Assembly: GCF_040655735.1 (NCBI RefSeq)
Contig: NZ_JBFAKK010000003.1
Location: forward strand, 434,001-498,000
Source of the DNA: Phytomonospora sp040655735
GTDB lineage: Bacteria > Actinomycetota > Actinomycetes > Mycobacteriales > Micromonosporaceae
DNA length: 64,000 nucleotides
Direction: 5' to 3'
This document shows, piece by piece, positions 17,171-26,800 of the stretch. The notes beneath the pieces are model-generated. The model was not told where the DNA came from, ran no database searches, and saw only the letters and a list, made by a program, of their open reading frames with translations. The stretch's first letter is position 1, and each line of letters starts with the position of its first letter. Both the position numbers and the translations under genes were made by a program.

Positions 17171-17635
17171 CTAGGCGCCCTCGTGCCCCAGGCGCGTGAG
17201 CACCGCGTCGGCGATGTCTCCCAGTGCTCGCACCTGCTCGGGCGTCATCATGTCGATGAGGTGCGCGCGGACCGAGGCGACGTGCCCCGGCGCGGCCTCC
17301 ACGATCGCCGACATGCCCGCCTCGGTGAGCACCGCGAGCGAACCGCGCGCGTCGGCGGGATCGGCCTCCCTGGTGACCAGTCCGCGCTTCTCCATGCGGG
17401 TCAGGTGGTGCGAGGTCCGGCTGTGCGACCAGCGCAGTCGTGCGGCCAGCTCGCCGACCGCCAGCCGGGCGCCCTCCAGGACGGAGAGGTTCGACAGCAC
17501 GTCGTAGTCCTGGTCGGAGAGGCCGGCCTCGTCGGCGAGGTCGCGGGCGATGCGGGCGTCGAGGAGGTTGCGCATCCGCCGGTAGCCGAGCCATGCGCGC
17601 ATCTCGTCGGGGGTGAGCCATCGCGGTTCGTTCAT
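17171..17635 (-). CDS. MarR-family transcriptional regulator
   Basis: This 154-residue winged-helix protein has the MarR layout. N-terminal dimer helices are followed by the recognition region LAARLRWSHSRTSHHLTRME and the wing with the conserved DxR (DPADARGSLAVLTEAG). It is divergent from the FMN reductase gene, and the 83-bp gap is almost entirely a palindromic operator. MarR proteins of this group respond to phenolics, quinones or oxidants, which fits a reductase partner. Confidence 0.94.
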   Translation of the reverse strand: MNEPRWLTPDEMRAWLGYRRMRNLLDARIARDLADEAGLSDQDYDVLSNLSVLEGARLAVGELAARLRWSHSRTSHHLTRMEKRGLVTREADPADARGSLAVLTEAGMSAIVEAAPGHVASVRAHLIDMMTPEQVRALGDIADAVLTRLGHEGA

Positions 17636-17643
17636 GGATTCAG

Positions 17644-17703
17644 CCTAGCGCTTAGTTGACGTGTCACATAAATCGCGCTAGGTTTATGTGACACGTCATC
17701 TAA
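17644..17703. promoter_or_regulatory. MarR operator with nested palindromes and embedded promoter
   Basis: A 16-bp arm (17657-17672) is repeated exactly inverted at 17683-17698; with one mismatch the arms extend to 21 bp (17652-17672 / 17683-17703). A second inverted pair, CCTAGCGC (17644-17651) and GCGCTAGG (17675-17682), interlocks with it. A promoter for the reductase, TTGACG (17656-17661), 17 bp, TAGGTT (17679-17684), lies inside the site. Bound MarR would therefore block both divergent genes. Confidence 0.87.
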
Positions 17704-17718
17704 AGAGGAGTTCCCGTC

Positions 17719-18306
17719 ATGTCCCGCCTTCGTCTCCTGGTCCTCGCCGCGTCCACCCGCACCGGCTCCTACAACGCCGCCCTCGCCGAGTTCGCCGCCC
17801 GCCGGATCGCCGCCACCGGCGCCGATGTCACCCGCACCACCCTCGCCGACTTCCCCGTCCCGCTCTACGACGGCGACCTCCAGGAGGAACAAGGCGTCCC
17901 CGCCGGCGCGCACGAGCTCGCCGCGCGCATCGGCGACCACGACGGCGTCGTGATCGTCTCGCCCGAGTACAACTACTCGATGCCCGGCAACCTCAAGAAC
18001 CTCATCGACTGGGTCTCGCGCATCAAGCCCTGGCCTACCACGGGCGTCAACGGGCTGCTCATGTCCGCCTCGCCCGGACCCGTCGGCGGACACCGCGGCC
18101 TCATCGCCCTGCGCGTCCCCCTCGAAGGCATCGGCGCGCGCCTCCACCCCGACATGTTCTCCCTCGCCGCCGCCGACCGCGCCTTCACACCCGAAGGCGA
18201 CCTGGCCGACTCCGCGCTGAGCGCCCGGCTCGACGCCACCGTCGAGGCGTTCCTCCACGTCGTCGAGGCCACCAAGCACTACCGCCGGGAAGCCGTCGCG
18301 GCCTGA
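17719..18306 (+). CDS. NADPH-dependent FMN reductase (chromate/quinone reductase type)
   Basis: This 195-residue flavodoxin-like protein starts with the phosphate-binding loop (LAASTRTGSYNAALAEFAA) and has the signature SPEYNYSMPGNLKNLIDW that shapes the FMN site. The family reduces FMN, quinones, azo dyes or chromate with NAD(P)H in the cytoplasm. AGGAG lies 8 nt before the ATG. Expression is controlled by the MarR operator directly upstream, so it is probably induced by the quinone or electrophile sensed by MarR. Confidence 0.92.
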   Translation: MSRLRLLVLAASTRTGSYNAALAEFAARRIAATGADVTRTTLADFPVPLYDGDLQEEQGVPAGAHELAARIGDHDGVVIVSPEYNYSMPGNLKNLIDWVSRIKPWPTTGVNGLLMSASPGPVGGHRGLIALRVPLEGIGARLHPDMFSLAAADRAFTPEGDLADSALSARLDATVEAFLHVVEATKHYRREAVAA

Positions 18307-18307
18307 C

Positions 18308-18913
18308 TCACAGCCAGCCGTTCTCCCGGGCGGTGTGCACGGCCTGGATCCGGTTGTTCCGGCCGGTCTTGCCGATCGCCGAGGACAGGTAGTTGCGCAC
18401 CGTGCTGTCCGACAGGTGCAGCCGACTCGCGATGTCGGCCGCCGAGGACCCGTCCCCGGCGGCCCGCAGGACGTCGCGCTCGCGCTCGGTCAGCGGATTC
18501 CCGCCGACACTGAGCGCGCCGGCGGCGAGGTCGGGGTCGATCACCGTCTCCCCGGCCAGGACCGCGCGGATCGCGCGCGCCAGACCGTCGACGGGCCCGT
18601 CCTTGACCAGGAAGCCCTTCGCCCCCGCCTCCATCGCCCGCCGCAGATAGCCGGGGCGGCCGAAGGTCGTGACGATGACGACCTGGCAGTCCGGCAGCTT
18701 CGCGCGCAGCTCACGGCACGCGTCGAGGCCGCTCGCGCCGGGCAGTTCGATGTCGAGGAGGGCCACGTCGGGCATCGTGCGCAAGGCCTCCGGGACGATC
18801 GCGAGACCGTCGGCGACCTCGGCGATGACCTCGATGTCGGCCTCCAGATTCAGCAGCACCGCCAGCGCGCCCCGCATCATCGCCTGATCCTCGGCGATCA
18901 GTACCCGGATCAC
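18308..18913 (-). CDS. DesR/NarL-family response regulator
   Basis: The 201 residues comprise a receiver (IAEDQAMMRGAL; acceptor Asp in VALLDIELPG; Lys in GFLVKDG) and a LuxR HTH (LTERERDVLRAAGDG, IASRLHLSDSTVRNYLSS). It is encoded last in a four-gene operon and overlaps the kinase gene by 4 bp (ATGA). The tail ends 2 bp from the convergent FMN reductase stop. Confidence 0.95.
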   Translation of the reverse strand: MIRVLIAEDQAMMRGALAVLLNLEADIEVIAEVADGLAIVPEALRTMPDVALLDIELPGASGLDACRELRAKLPDCQVVIVTTFGRPGYLRRAMEAGAKGFLVKDGPVDGLARAIRAVLAGETVIDPDLAAGALSVGGNPLTERERDVLRAAGDGSSAADIASRLHLSDSTVRNYLSSAIGKTGRNNRIQAVHTARENGWL

Positions 18914-20073
18914 TCGCCCGTTCCTTCCGTAGTCGTCGGCGCCTCCACCCGCAGCGTGAAACCGCGCCGCGACCGCGTCGCCTCAAGCCTGCCGCCGAGC
19001 GCCTCGGCGCGCTCCCGCAACCCCCGGATCCCCTCGCCCGCACCCGGCCGCGCGGGCCCGCCGTCACCGTCGTCGGCGACGGTCAGCACCGCCGAGGCGT
19101 CCCCGCCCGACACCGTGATCGTGCAGGAGCGCGCACCGGAGTGCCGGATCACGTTCGTCGTCGCCTCCCGCACGACCCAGCCGAACAGCGCGTCGACCGG
19201 CGGCGCGAGCTCGCCGTGGCGCTCGACCCGCAGTTCGACGCCGGCCGCGTCCAGCGCGATCCGCGAGCGGTCCAGCTCCCGCGCCACGTCGGCCTCCCGG
19301 TAGCCGGTGACGGCCTCGCGCACCTCGGCGAGGGACTGCCTGCCGATCGACTCGATGTCGGTGGCGTGCGCGGCGGCCATGCCGGTGTCGGCGGGGAGTA
19401 CCCGGCGGATCACCTCGGCCTTCACGACGATGACCGAGAGGGTGTGACCGAGCAGATCGTGCAGGTCGCGGGAGAAGCGCAGCCGCTCCTGGTCGACCGC
19501 CCGCCGGGCCAGTTCCTCGCGCGTGCGGTTCAGCTCGGCGATCGCCGAGAGCAGCCGGTGGAAGGTATAGGTGCCGAAGCCGGCGAGGAAGGTCGTCAGC
19601 GCCGTCACCCACGTCTGCGTCCAGTCCTCCGAGCGCCACCAGGTCACCAGCGCGCCGAGGACGGTGACCAGCAGGATCGCGCGGTGCGCCCAGCGGGGTG
19701 GCGCGACCGACCCGAAGGCCAGCGCCAGGAGCGCGAAGAGCGTGAACCAGTGGTCGCCGTAGTGGGCGGCCGCCGCGAAGGTCACGGCTGCCTGGACCGC
19801 CAGGAGCGCGACGACCGGTCGCGAGTCACCGGGCCGGCGGCCGGAGTAGGCGGCGAACACGGCAAGGGTGAAGGCCGCGAACGTCGCCAGTACCGCCGAC
19901 CACGCGAGCCAGGCGGGGGCGCGGTCGCCGGCGTCGAGCAGCGGGTCGATGAGCAGGACCGGCGCCCACATCCAGATCGTGAAGCGGCCCGGCCCGTACG
20001 CGCCGATCGCCGGCATCGGGCACGGCCGGGGAATCATGACCGACCGCCGCTCGGGTTCGCACGTGGCCCGCAT
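18910..20073 (-). CDS. DesK-type sensor histidine kinase
   Basis: The start at 20073 is supported by GAGAGGAG 5 nt upstream. The 387 residues have five to six membrane helices (about 30-165), a coiled coil, the HisKA_3 motif RFSRDLHDLLGHTLSVIVV and the HATPase motifs (REATTNVIRHS; GAGEGIRGLRERAE). DesK-type kinases sense membrane properties or small amphiphiles. It works with the DesR-like regulator encoded directly downstream. A methyltransferase gene ends 20 bp upstream in the same operon. Confidence 0.94.
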   Translation of the reverse strand: MRATCEPERRSVMIPRPCPMPAIGAYGPGRFTIWMWAPVLLIDPLLDAGDRAPAWLAWSAVLATFAAFTLAVFAAYSGRRPGDSRPVVALLAVQAAVTFAAAAHYGDHWFTLFALLALAFGSVAPPRWAHRAILLVTVLGALVTWWRSEDWTQTWVTALTTFLAGFGTYTFHRLLSAIAELNRTREELARRAVDQERLRFSRDLHDLLGHTLSVIVVKAEVIRRVLPADTGMAAAHATDIESIGRQSLAEVREAVTGYREADVARELDRSRIALDAAGVELRVERHGELAPPVDALFGWVVREATTNVIRHSGARSCTITVSGGDASAVLTVADDGDGGPARPGAGEGIRGLRERAEALGGRLEATRSRRGFTLRVEAPTTTEGTGE

Positions 20074-20092
20074 CGCCGCTCCTCTCGTCTCC

Positions 20093-20647
20093 TCATCGCC
20101 GGGCGTATCCGGCGATGAACGGTACCGTCAGTCCCAACCCCACGGGCATGTCGAAGTCGCGTGTCTCGACCTGCGCGAACGCCGCCCGGCGGATCGCCGC
20201 GGCGGTGTCGCGGACCGGGTCGCAGCCGCGGTCGAAGCGCCGCGAGAACGGCGCCCAGATCCGCTGGAGCCATCTCGTCGGGGTTCCCGCGGGAGCCGCG
20301 ACGTGTTCGAAGAACACGAAACGACCACCGGGCCGCAGGACTCGGGCGACCTCGGCGAGCGCGGCCTCCTGGTCGTCGACCGAGCACAGGACGACCGTCG
20401 AGACGACCGCGTCGACCGACTCGTCGCCCAGCGGGATGGCCTCGGCGGGCGCGTCGAGGATGCGGGCCTTTCGGTCGTGCCGGACGGCGTTGACGCGCAG
20501 CCGGTCGTGGACACGACGGTCGGGTTCGAGGCCGATCCACTCGGCGCCGGGGTTCAGCAGGCCGAGGTTCGCCCCGGCGCCGGCCCCGATCTCCAGGACC
20601 GTGCCGGAAAGGCCGCGCAGCAGGTCGCGCTTAAGCGTCTCGTACAT
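20093..20647 (-). CDS. Class I SAM-dependent methyltransferase
   Basis: The 184-residue protein has motif I (VLEIGAGAGANLG), the acidic residue after strand 2 (GLEPDRRV), motif II region (DAVVSTVVLCSVDD) and motif III (VLRPGGRFVFFEHV). The short METTL7/UbiE-like form suggests a small-molecule substrate. It overlaps the upstream small membrane-protein gene by 17 bp and is followed by the DesK-like kinase, so it is probably part of the same regulated response. Confidence 0.88.
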   Translation of the reverse strand: MYETLKRDLLRGLSGTVLEIGAGAGANLGLLNPGAEWIGLEPDRRVHDRLRVNAVRHDRKARILDAPAEAIPLGDESVDAVVSTVVLCSVDDQEAALAEVARVLRPGGRFVFFEHVAAPAGTPTRWLQRIWAPFSRRFDRGCDPVRDTAAAIRRAAFAQVETRDFDMPVGLGLTVPFIAGYARR

Positions 20648-21080
20648 CGCGCTTCCCCAGCAGTGCCAGGCCGCCGGCGAGGGTGGCCCCGCCGACCAGC
20701 AGGTGCATCGCGACCAGGACGAGAACGGTCGTGGCGGTGCTGCCGCTCATCGGGCCGACGATCAGCGACATGAGCGTCCCGACGGTCGCCAGGATCATCC
20801 AGACCGTGCGGCCCTTGGCGAAGCGGCGCAGGAAGGAGGCCACCCCGAGCCCCATCACCGTCGACACCGCCGCGCCGAACACGACGGACGCGAGCGTGAC
20901 GGTCACGTCGGCGTCACCGGTCTTGGCGACCAGGGAGTGGCCGCCGACAGGGTCGACGAGGACCCACAGGACGACGGGCAGGGCGATCGCGGCGGCGAGG
21001 GTGGCGAGCCAGACGACGGACTTGGGGCGGGGCTTGGCGGCGGTGGTGGTGGTGGTTCGGGTGGTGCTCGGGGTGGTCAT
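20631..21080 (-). CDS. DUF6069-like four-helix membrane protein
   Basis: The start at 21080 has GGAGGATC just upstream. The 149 residues open with a Thr-rich cytoplasmic tail and then four hydrophobic helices (about 23-43, 60-85, 95-112, 118-140). Spacing and size match the DUF6069 family of small actinobacterial membrane proteins, from memory. Function is unknown. It leads the operon with the methyltransferase and the DesK/DesR-type pair. Confidence 0.8.
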   Translation of the reverse strand: MTTPSTTRTTTTTAAKPRPKSVVWLATLAAAIALPVVLWVLVDPVGGHSLVAKTGDADVTVTLASVVFGAAVSTVMGLGVASFLRRFAKGRTVWMILATVGTLMSLIVGPMSGSTATTVLVLVAMHLLVGGATLAGGLALLGKRDVRDA

Positions 21081-21293
21081 CTGATCCTCCGGAAAAGAGA
21101 TCGGTGGGTATGCCGATGACGCTACGGACGCGGAGGATCCGCAGGTAGAGACGGATGTCGCGGCTTGGATGTGACAGATTGCCCGGCCGTGTGGATCACA
21201 CTTCGACAACGCTTGGACGGTGGATCTTGCGCGGTGGCCGCCGATCGGGTGGACTACTGCGGCCCCGAACGTCTTCGCCCAGGAGTGCCCACA

Positions 21294-21887
21294 GTGGATG
21301 AACAGTCCTTCGCCGTGCCCGAATCCCCGTCCTGGCCCACATCGCGCCGGACCCTGCCGATCGTGCTGGCCTCTCTTGCCGCCCTCGTGGTCGCGGCCGC
21401 CGCCCTCCTCGTGTGGAGCCCGTGGTCGGAGCGGGAGTTCGCCGCCGACGAGGTCCCGTCCTCCTGCGCCGACCTCGCCGCCGTCAAGGACGCCGAACTG
21501 CCCGGGTCGCCGCCGGGCAAGGAGGAGGTCTTCGACAGGCCGGGCTACGCCCGTGTCGAAAACGGAGACATGAAGGGCACGACCCTCATGTGCGGCTGGG
21601 CCACCGAGGAACTCGTGCTGACCCTCTACCTCGAATTCTGGGCCGACGGCGTCGACGCCGCCGCCGAGAGCTTCGCCGGCACCATGGCGGACTTCGCGCA
21701 CGGTGAGTCGCCCGACGTGGGAGACGAGGCCGTCTACGTTCTGCAGCAGTCCCGGGGTGCCCTCGCATACGTCCGAACCGGAAACGTCATCGTGAAAGCG
21801 GCACCGACGGCCGCGGAGTCGGGCGACCTGACCGACGAGGACGTCATCCGCCTGCTGACGGCCCTCGTCGAGGCGATCGAAGGCTAG
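21294..21887 (+). CDS. Membrane-anchored extracytoplasmic protein, function unknown
   Basis: GTG 21294 is preferred over the upstream in-frame codons because AGGAG lies 8 nt before it. The 197 residues have a short cytoplasmic start, one membrane helix (about 22-43, TLPIVLASLAALVVAAAALLV) and an outer domain of about 150 residues with two cysteines (SSCADL; MCGWATEE) likely paired. The size and shape resemble DUF3558-like actinobacterial envelope proteins, but the family was not confirmed. A weak 9-bp inverted repeat (21889-21897/21930-21938) follows the stop. Confidence 0.78.
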   Translation: MDEQSFAVPESPSWPTSRRTLPIVLASLAALVVAAAALLVWSPWSEREFAADEVPSSCADLAAVKDAELPGSPPGKEEVFDRPGYARVENGDMKGTTLMCGWATEELVLTLYLEFWADGVDAAAESFAGTMADFAHGESPDVGDEAVYVLQQSRGALAYVRTGNVIVKAAPTAAESGDLTDEDVIRLLTALVEAIEG

Positions 21888-21949
21888 ACCGGCGGGGACC
21901 GGCCCTCGCAAGCGCGCATCCACGGTGGACCCCGCCGGCCGGGCCACGC

Positions 21950-22711
21950 TCAGTCCAGCAGCTTCCCGAGGCTCGCCCGCAGGCCGGCCATCGCGTCCCA
22001 GTAGAAGCGCGGGCCGTAGGACACGCGCGCGACGCCGATCTCCCGCAGCGTCGCCAGATCGAGGTGCTCGCCGACGTTGCCGTTGACCGGGCCGGGGATC
22101 TCGGCGACGAGGGCGGCGATGTCGTCGGCGGCGCGCACGCCGATCGGGTAGACGCAGTCGGCGCCGGCCTCCAGGTAGAGGCGTCCGCGCCGGATCGCCT
22201 CGGCGACCCGGTCCGGCTCGGGCGTCCTGCCGGAGGGCAGGAAGGTGTCGACGCGGGCGTTGACGACGATCGGGACTCCGGCGTCGTCGGCGGCCGAGCG
22301 CACCTCGGCGAGCCATTGGGCCTGTGCGCCGGCCTCGGCCGGACCGCCCGTCTCGTGGTCGGTGTCCTCCAGGTTGCAGCCGACCGCGCCGGTCTCCAGC
22401 AGGCGGTCGACGAACTCACGAGCGCGCATGCCGTACCCCGCCTCGGCGTCCACGGTCACGGGCACCTGCACCGCCCGGGCGATCCGCCCCGCTGCGGCGA
22501 ACATCTCCCGCCAAGGCGCGCCCTCGCCGTCGGGGTAGCCGAGCATCGCCGAGAGCGCGTTGCTGGCCGTGGCGACCACGGGGAAGCCCGCCTCGACGAC
22601 GATCGCCGCGCTGGCGGCGTCCCACGCGTTGGGGAGCACGAGCATCTCGCCGCGGTGCAACTCGCGGAGTGTGTCGGCGCGGGCTTCGCGATCCACCGTG
22701 TCAGCGGTCAT
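21950..22711 (-). CDS. Isocitrate lyase/phosphoenolpyruvate mutase family protein
   Basis: The start at 22711 has AGGAGG 6 nt upstream. The 253 residues form the PEP-mutase/ICL TIM barrel: LPNAWDAASAAIVVEAGFPV at the start, the metal-binding region VTVDAEAGYG, and GCNLEDTD with the acidic ligand. The ICL cysteine signature KKCGH is absent, so it belongs to the carboxyvinyl-phosphonate mutase/oxaloacetate hydrolase-like side. Its reaction, C-C or P-C bond cleavage on a 2-oxo acid, is not fixed by sequence. It seems monocistronic, behind the decayed kinase gene. Confidence 0.9.
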   Translation of the reverse strand: MTADTVDREARADTLRELHRGEMLVLPNAWDAASAAIVVEAGFPVVATASNALSAMLGYPDGEGAPWREMFAAAGRIARAVQVPVTVDAEAGYGMRAREFVDRLLETGAVGCNLEDTDHETGGPAEAGAQAQWLAEVRSAADDAGVPIVVNARVDTFLPSGRTPEPDRVAEAIRRGRLYLEAGADCVYPIGVRAADDIAALVAEIPGPVNGNVGEHLDLATLREIGVARVSYGPRFYWDAMAGLRASLGKLLD

Positions 22712-22790
22712 CGGTGTCCTCCTGCTCAGAAGATGGCGGTCGGATGTACCGACACCGCCGGGGACCGAAACTGGTCGCCCAGTGCACTCC

Positions 22791-23812
22791 CTAGATCCGC
22801 ACCGTCCCCGCGCACCCGTCAGCGCCGCCCGGAACTCCGCCGACCGCGACCCGTCCGGCCGCGTGGCCGGCAGGATGTTGCCCGGACTCAGATCGCGGTG
22901 CACGACGCCCCGCGAATGGGCGTGCTCCAGCCCGTCGAGGACCTGGCCGATCACGTCGACGGCCTCGGCCGCCGCGATCCGCCCGCCCTCGCCGTCGAGC
23001 AGGGCCGTCGAGACCGCCGCCGGGGCAGTACTCCATCGTGAAGCAGAAGGTTCCGCCGCCGAAGCCGGCCTCGCGCAGTTCGGCGATGTTGGGATGCCGC
23101 AGCGCGCGCGTCAGCGCGACCTCCCGCAGGAAGCGCGGGCGAGCCGCGCGCTCGCGGCCACCCTCGGCAGCATCACCTTCAGCGCGACCTCCGCGCCGCT
23201 CTCGTCGTGGCGGGCCAGGTGCACCGCGCCCATACCGCCCCGGCCGAGCTCGCGGATCAGCGTTTACCCCGCGATCGGCGCCAGGTCGCGCCGCCCGTCG
23301 CGCGCGAGGTCGAGCAGGAGCCGCAGGACCGCGGCCGGCTCTGCCTGGCAGGAGGCGCACACGTACTCCTCGCCCGCGCCGGCGTCGCCGATCTCGCGGT
23401 CGCACTTGGCGCAGCGGGCCAGGAACAGCGTCCGCTTCGGCTCGTCGGCGGCCGCGATGGCCACCCGGAAGACCGTGTCGCCGAGCCGGATCCGGTCGCC
23501 GTCGGCGAGGTCGTGCTCGGGGAAGATCGTCGAGGTGGCCTCCTCGGGCGACCGGCCCGGCGCCCGCCGGCCGATCCGCGTCTCGTTGACGTAGGTGCCG
23601 TTGAGGCTGCCGAAGTCGCGGATCCGCGCGGCCGGCGGGTTGACGTCGAGCAGGCAGTGGTGGCGCGAGACGGTCCGGTGGCGCCGGTCGTCGGGCAGCC
23701 TCGGATCGCAGTCCTCGGCCCGCCCCAGGACGCGGGTCGTCCGCTCGGTGAACACGTACTCGACCGCCTCGCCGGCGCCGTCCACCTGCGACAGCGTCAC
23801 CTTCGCCGTCAC
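22791..23812 (-). pseudogene. Decayed FHA - zinc ribbon - Ser/Thr kinase gene
   Basis: A GTG at 23812 overlaps the stop of the WD40-kinase gene (GTGA). The first 182 codons encode an FHA domain (TVSRHHCLLDVN, FGSLNGTYVNETRIG) and a CxxC zinc ribbon (CAKC, CASC). Reading stops at a TAA (23264-23266) where the family would have Tyr in IAGYTLIRELG, one base change from TAC. The kinase continues in the same frame (LGRGGMGAVHLAR, VALKV). It shifts frame near 23130 (FLREVALTRALRHPNIAEL), shifts again near 23000 (VLDGLEHAHSRGVVHRDLSPGN) and fades before any DFG. The FHA part could still be made as a short protein. Confidence 0.85.
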
Positions 23813-26800
23813 CGGGCACCGCCCGGGCCGGCCGCCAGTTCCCAGTCCAGCTCCCAAAGGCGCATCGAACCGTCACCGCCGCCGGTCAGCGCGAAACGGC
23901 TGTCGGGGGTCACGGCGAGACCGGACACCTCCGACTGATGGCCCACCAGCGCGGCGACGCACCGTCCACTCTCGACCTCCCAGACCCGCAGCGCCCGGTC
24001 CCTGCCGCCCGACAGCGCGAAACGCCCGTCCGGACTGAAACGGACCACCCGGATCCCGTCGGGCGCGGCGTCGAAGACCCGCAGCAGACGCCCGGACCCG
24101 GTGTCCCACCAGCGGACCGTGCGCCCCTCGGCGGTCAGCGCGAAGCGCGCGTCGGCGCTCAGGCACACCGAGTCGACGCGCCGCTGATGTCCACTGAGGA
24201 CGGCCGTGCGCTCGCCGGTCGTGAGGTCCCAGACGCGCACCGCCTCACCTCCGCCCGCCGAGGCCCCGAGCCCTCCGTCGGCGCTGATCGCGACCGCCGC
24301 GATGGGCCCGATGATCCCCGACTCGACCGTGCGCAGCGGCTCCCCGGCGGTCAGGTCCCACAGGCGGATCGCGCCGTCGACCGAGCCGATCAGCGCGAGG
24401 CCCGCGTCGGCGCTGAACGCCGCCGGGCTCGCGCCGAGGGTGCGCTGCCCGTCGATCAGCCGCAGCGGCTCACCCGTTTCGGTCGACCAGACCCCGACCG
24501 CGCCGTCGCGGCAGGCGCTCACCGCTCGCCGGCCGTCGGCGCTGACACCGACGTTGTCCACCGAGGACGGCTGCTTCGGCAGGACGTGCAGGCACTCCCC
24601 GGTGGCCAGATCCCATACCCGGGGATGCGCGTCGAGCCCGGCGGACACCGCGATCCGCGCGTCGGCGCTGACCGCGATGGAGAAGACCGCGCCGGTGTGG
24701 CCGTCGAGCGTCCGCGCCTGCCACCCCGCGCGCAGGCCGGCCCGCCGCACCGAACGCCCGAGCGTCCGCCACGCCGACAGGACGCGCTCGGCGCGCTCGT
24801 GCCCGGGAACGGCGCGGGCCCGCGACAGCAGATCGAGCGCGCCGGCGTGGTCGCCCTCGGCGGCGGCGCTCTCGGCGTCGCCGACCAGCTCCGCGACCCG
24901 CCGGTCGAGCGTGTCGAGCTGTTCGTGCCGGCGCGGGCGGCTCAGCTGCCAGGCGGCGGTGTGCGGCAGGGGAAGCGACCACCACCGCACGGCGTCCTTG
25001 CCGACCGTGACGGCCGCGCCGTCGGTGAGCTCGATGCCCCGCAGCTGCCCGAAGTGCGCCTCCGGGAAGGTCCGCAGGCAGCGGCCGTCACGCAGGTCCC
25101 ACAGCCGCAGCGAGTTCAGGTCGGGCCCGTCGGCCGACATGCCGAAGTGGTCGAAGCCGCCTTCCAGGAGGTGGCGGCCGTCGCCGCTGAGCGCGATCGT
25201 GCGCACCGAACCGTCCGTGGGGCCGTTGAGCCGTCGCAGGAGCCGCTTCTCCCGCAGGTCCCACAGTTCGAGGCGGTGGTCGTAGAACGCGATCGCGGCG
25301 GTCCGGTTGTCGTCGCGGATCCGCATCGCGGTCACCGCCCCGCGCCCGGGGGGAATGGTGAGCAGGCACTCGCCGGTCGCGACCTCCCACAGGCGGATCG
25401 CGCGGTCCTCCCAGGCCGCCGAGAGCACCAGCGTCCCGTCGCGGCTGATCTCCGGCGTGGACTGCCAGTTGTGCCCGTCGAACAGCGGCCGCGTCACCCC
25501 CGACGCGATGTCCCAGACCATGACCCGGCCGCGCCCGATCGAGGCGAGCGCGACCGTGGCGTCGCCGCTGAGGCGGACCTCCATGATTTCAGGCTCCGGC
25601 CAGTCCTCGGGCGCCCGGCGGCTGTCCAGGAGGCGCCCTTCGGGCAGCGTCCACAGCTGGAGTTCTCCCGAGGAGCCGGTGAGCGCCAGGCGCCCGTCGG
25701 CACTGAGGTCGACCGAGGAGCCCGCGCCTTCGAGGACCGGGCCCGCCTCACCGCTGTGGAGGTCCCACGCCCGCACGACGCCGTCGCTGGAGGTGAGCGC
25801 CACCCGGCCGTCGGCGCTCGGGACGACGTCGATGAGCGGCGGCGAGACCGGCAGGGTCATTCCCATGTGCGTCTCGGTGCGCGGAACGTAGACGTACCAG
25901 GGCATCGAGCGGCCGGCGATCTTCTGGGCGTCGAGGAGTCCGCCGGAGGTAGCGGTCTTCCTCGCGGCGAGCAGATCGGCGTCGTCAGGCTGCTCGGCGA
26001 GCGCCTCGTCGAGGTGCCGGACGGCCGCGGCGAGGTCGCCGCGTTCCAGGTGTATCTGGGCGAGCAGGCGTCTCGCCTCCCACGGGGAATCGCCGGCGTG
26101 GAGAAGTGCCTCGACGGTGCCGAGGAGGTCGGTGTCGGTGACGATTCCCTGTCTCCACCGCAGAAGCCCGGCGTTGTAGGTGGCCGCGAGGTGCCGCGGG
26201 TCGGACGAGAGCGCCGCGGCGAAGGCCTCGCGGGCCTCGTCGGCGCGGTCGAGGTCCAGAAGGGACAGTGCGCGGTTGTTGAGCTCGTCGGCGCGCAGCT
26301 TCGCGGCGACCGGCACCGGGCGGGGATGGTCGCGGCCGGTGACGCGGGCGTAGATCCCGGCGACGGCCTCGGCGATCCGCGCCATCGAGGCCGGGCGCTC
26401 GGCGGGATCGTCGCGCAGGCAGCGGTCGAGCAGTTCGGCGAGCTCGCCGGGCAGCGGGGGAGGGCCGGGCGTGCCGGGGCCGTCGGTGCGCAGGGCGGCC
26501 AGGACATGGCGGGCGGCCGGGCCGGTCATCCAGGTGACACCGCCGGTGTACATCTCCAGGACCGAAACGGCGTAGCTGTAGACGTCGGTGCGGCGGCTCA
26601 GGGGACGGCCGGCGGCCTGTTCGGGGGAGGCGTAGGCGGGGGTGAGGCCGCCCGCGGAGACCAGGACGCTGACGTCGGGGCCGGCGTCGCGGTGGCGGCC
26701 GGAGCCGGCACGGGCCCGCGCGAGGCCGAAGTCGGTGACCTTCGCGGTGCCCGCGCCGTCGATGAGGACGTTGGCCGGTTTGACGTCCTGGTGGACCAGG

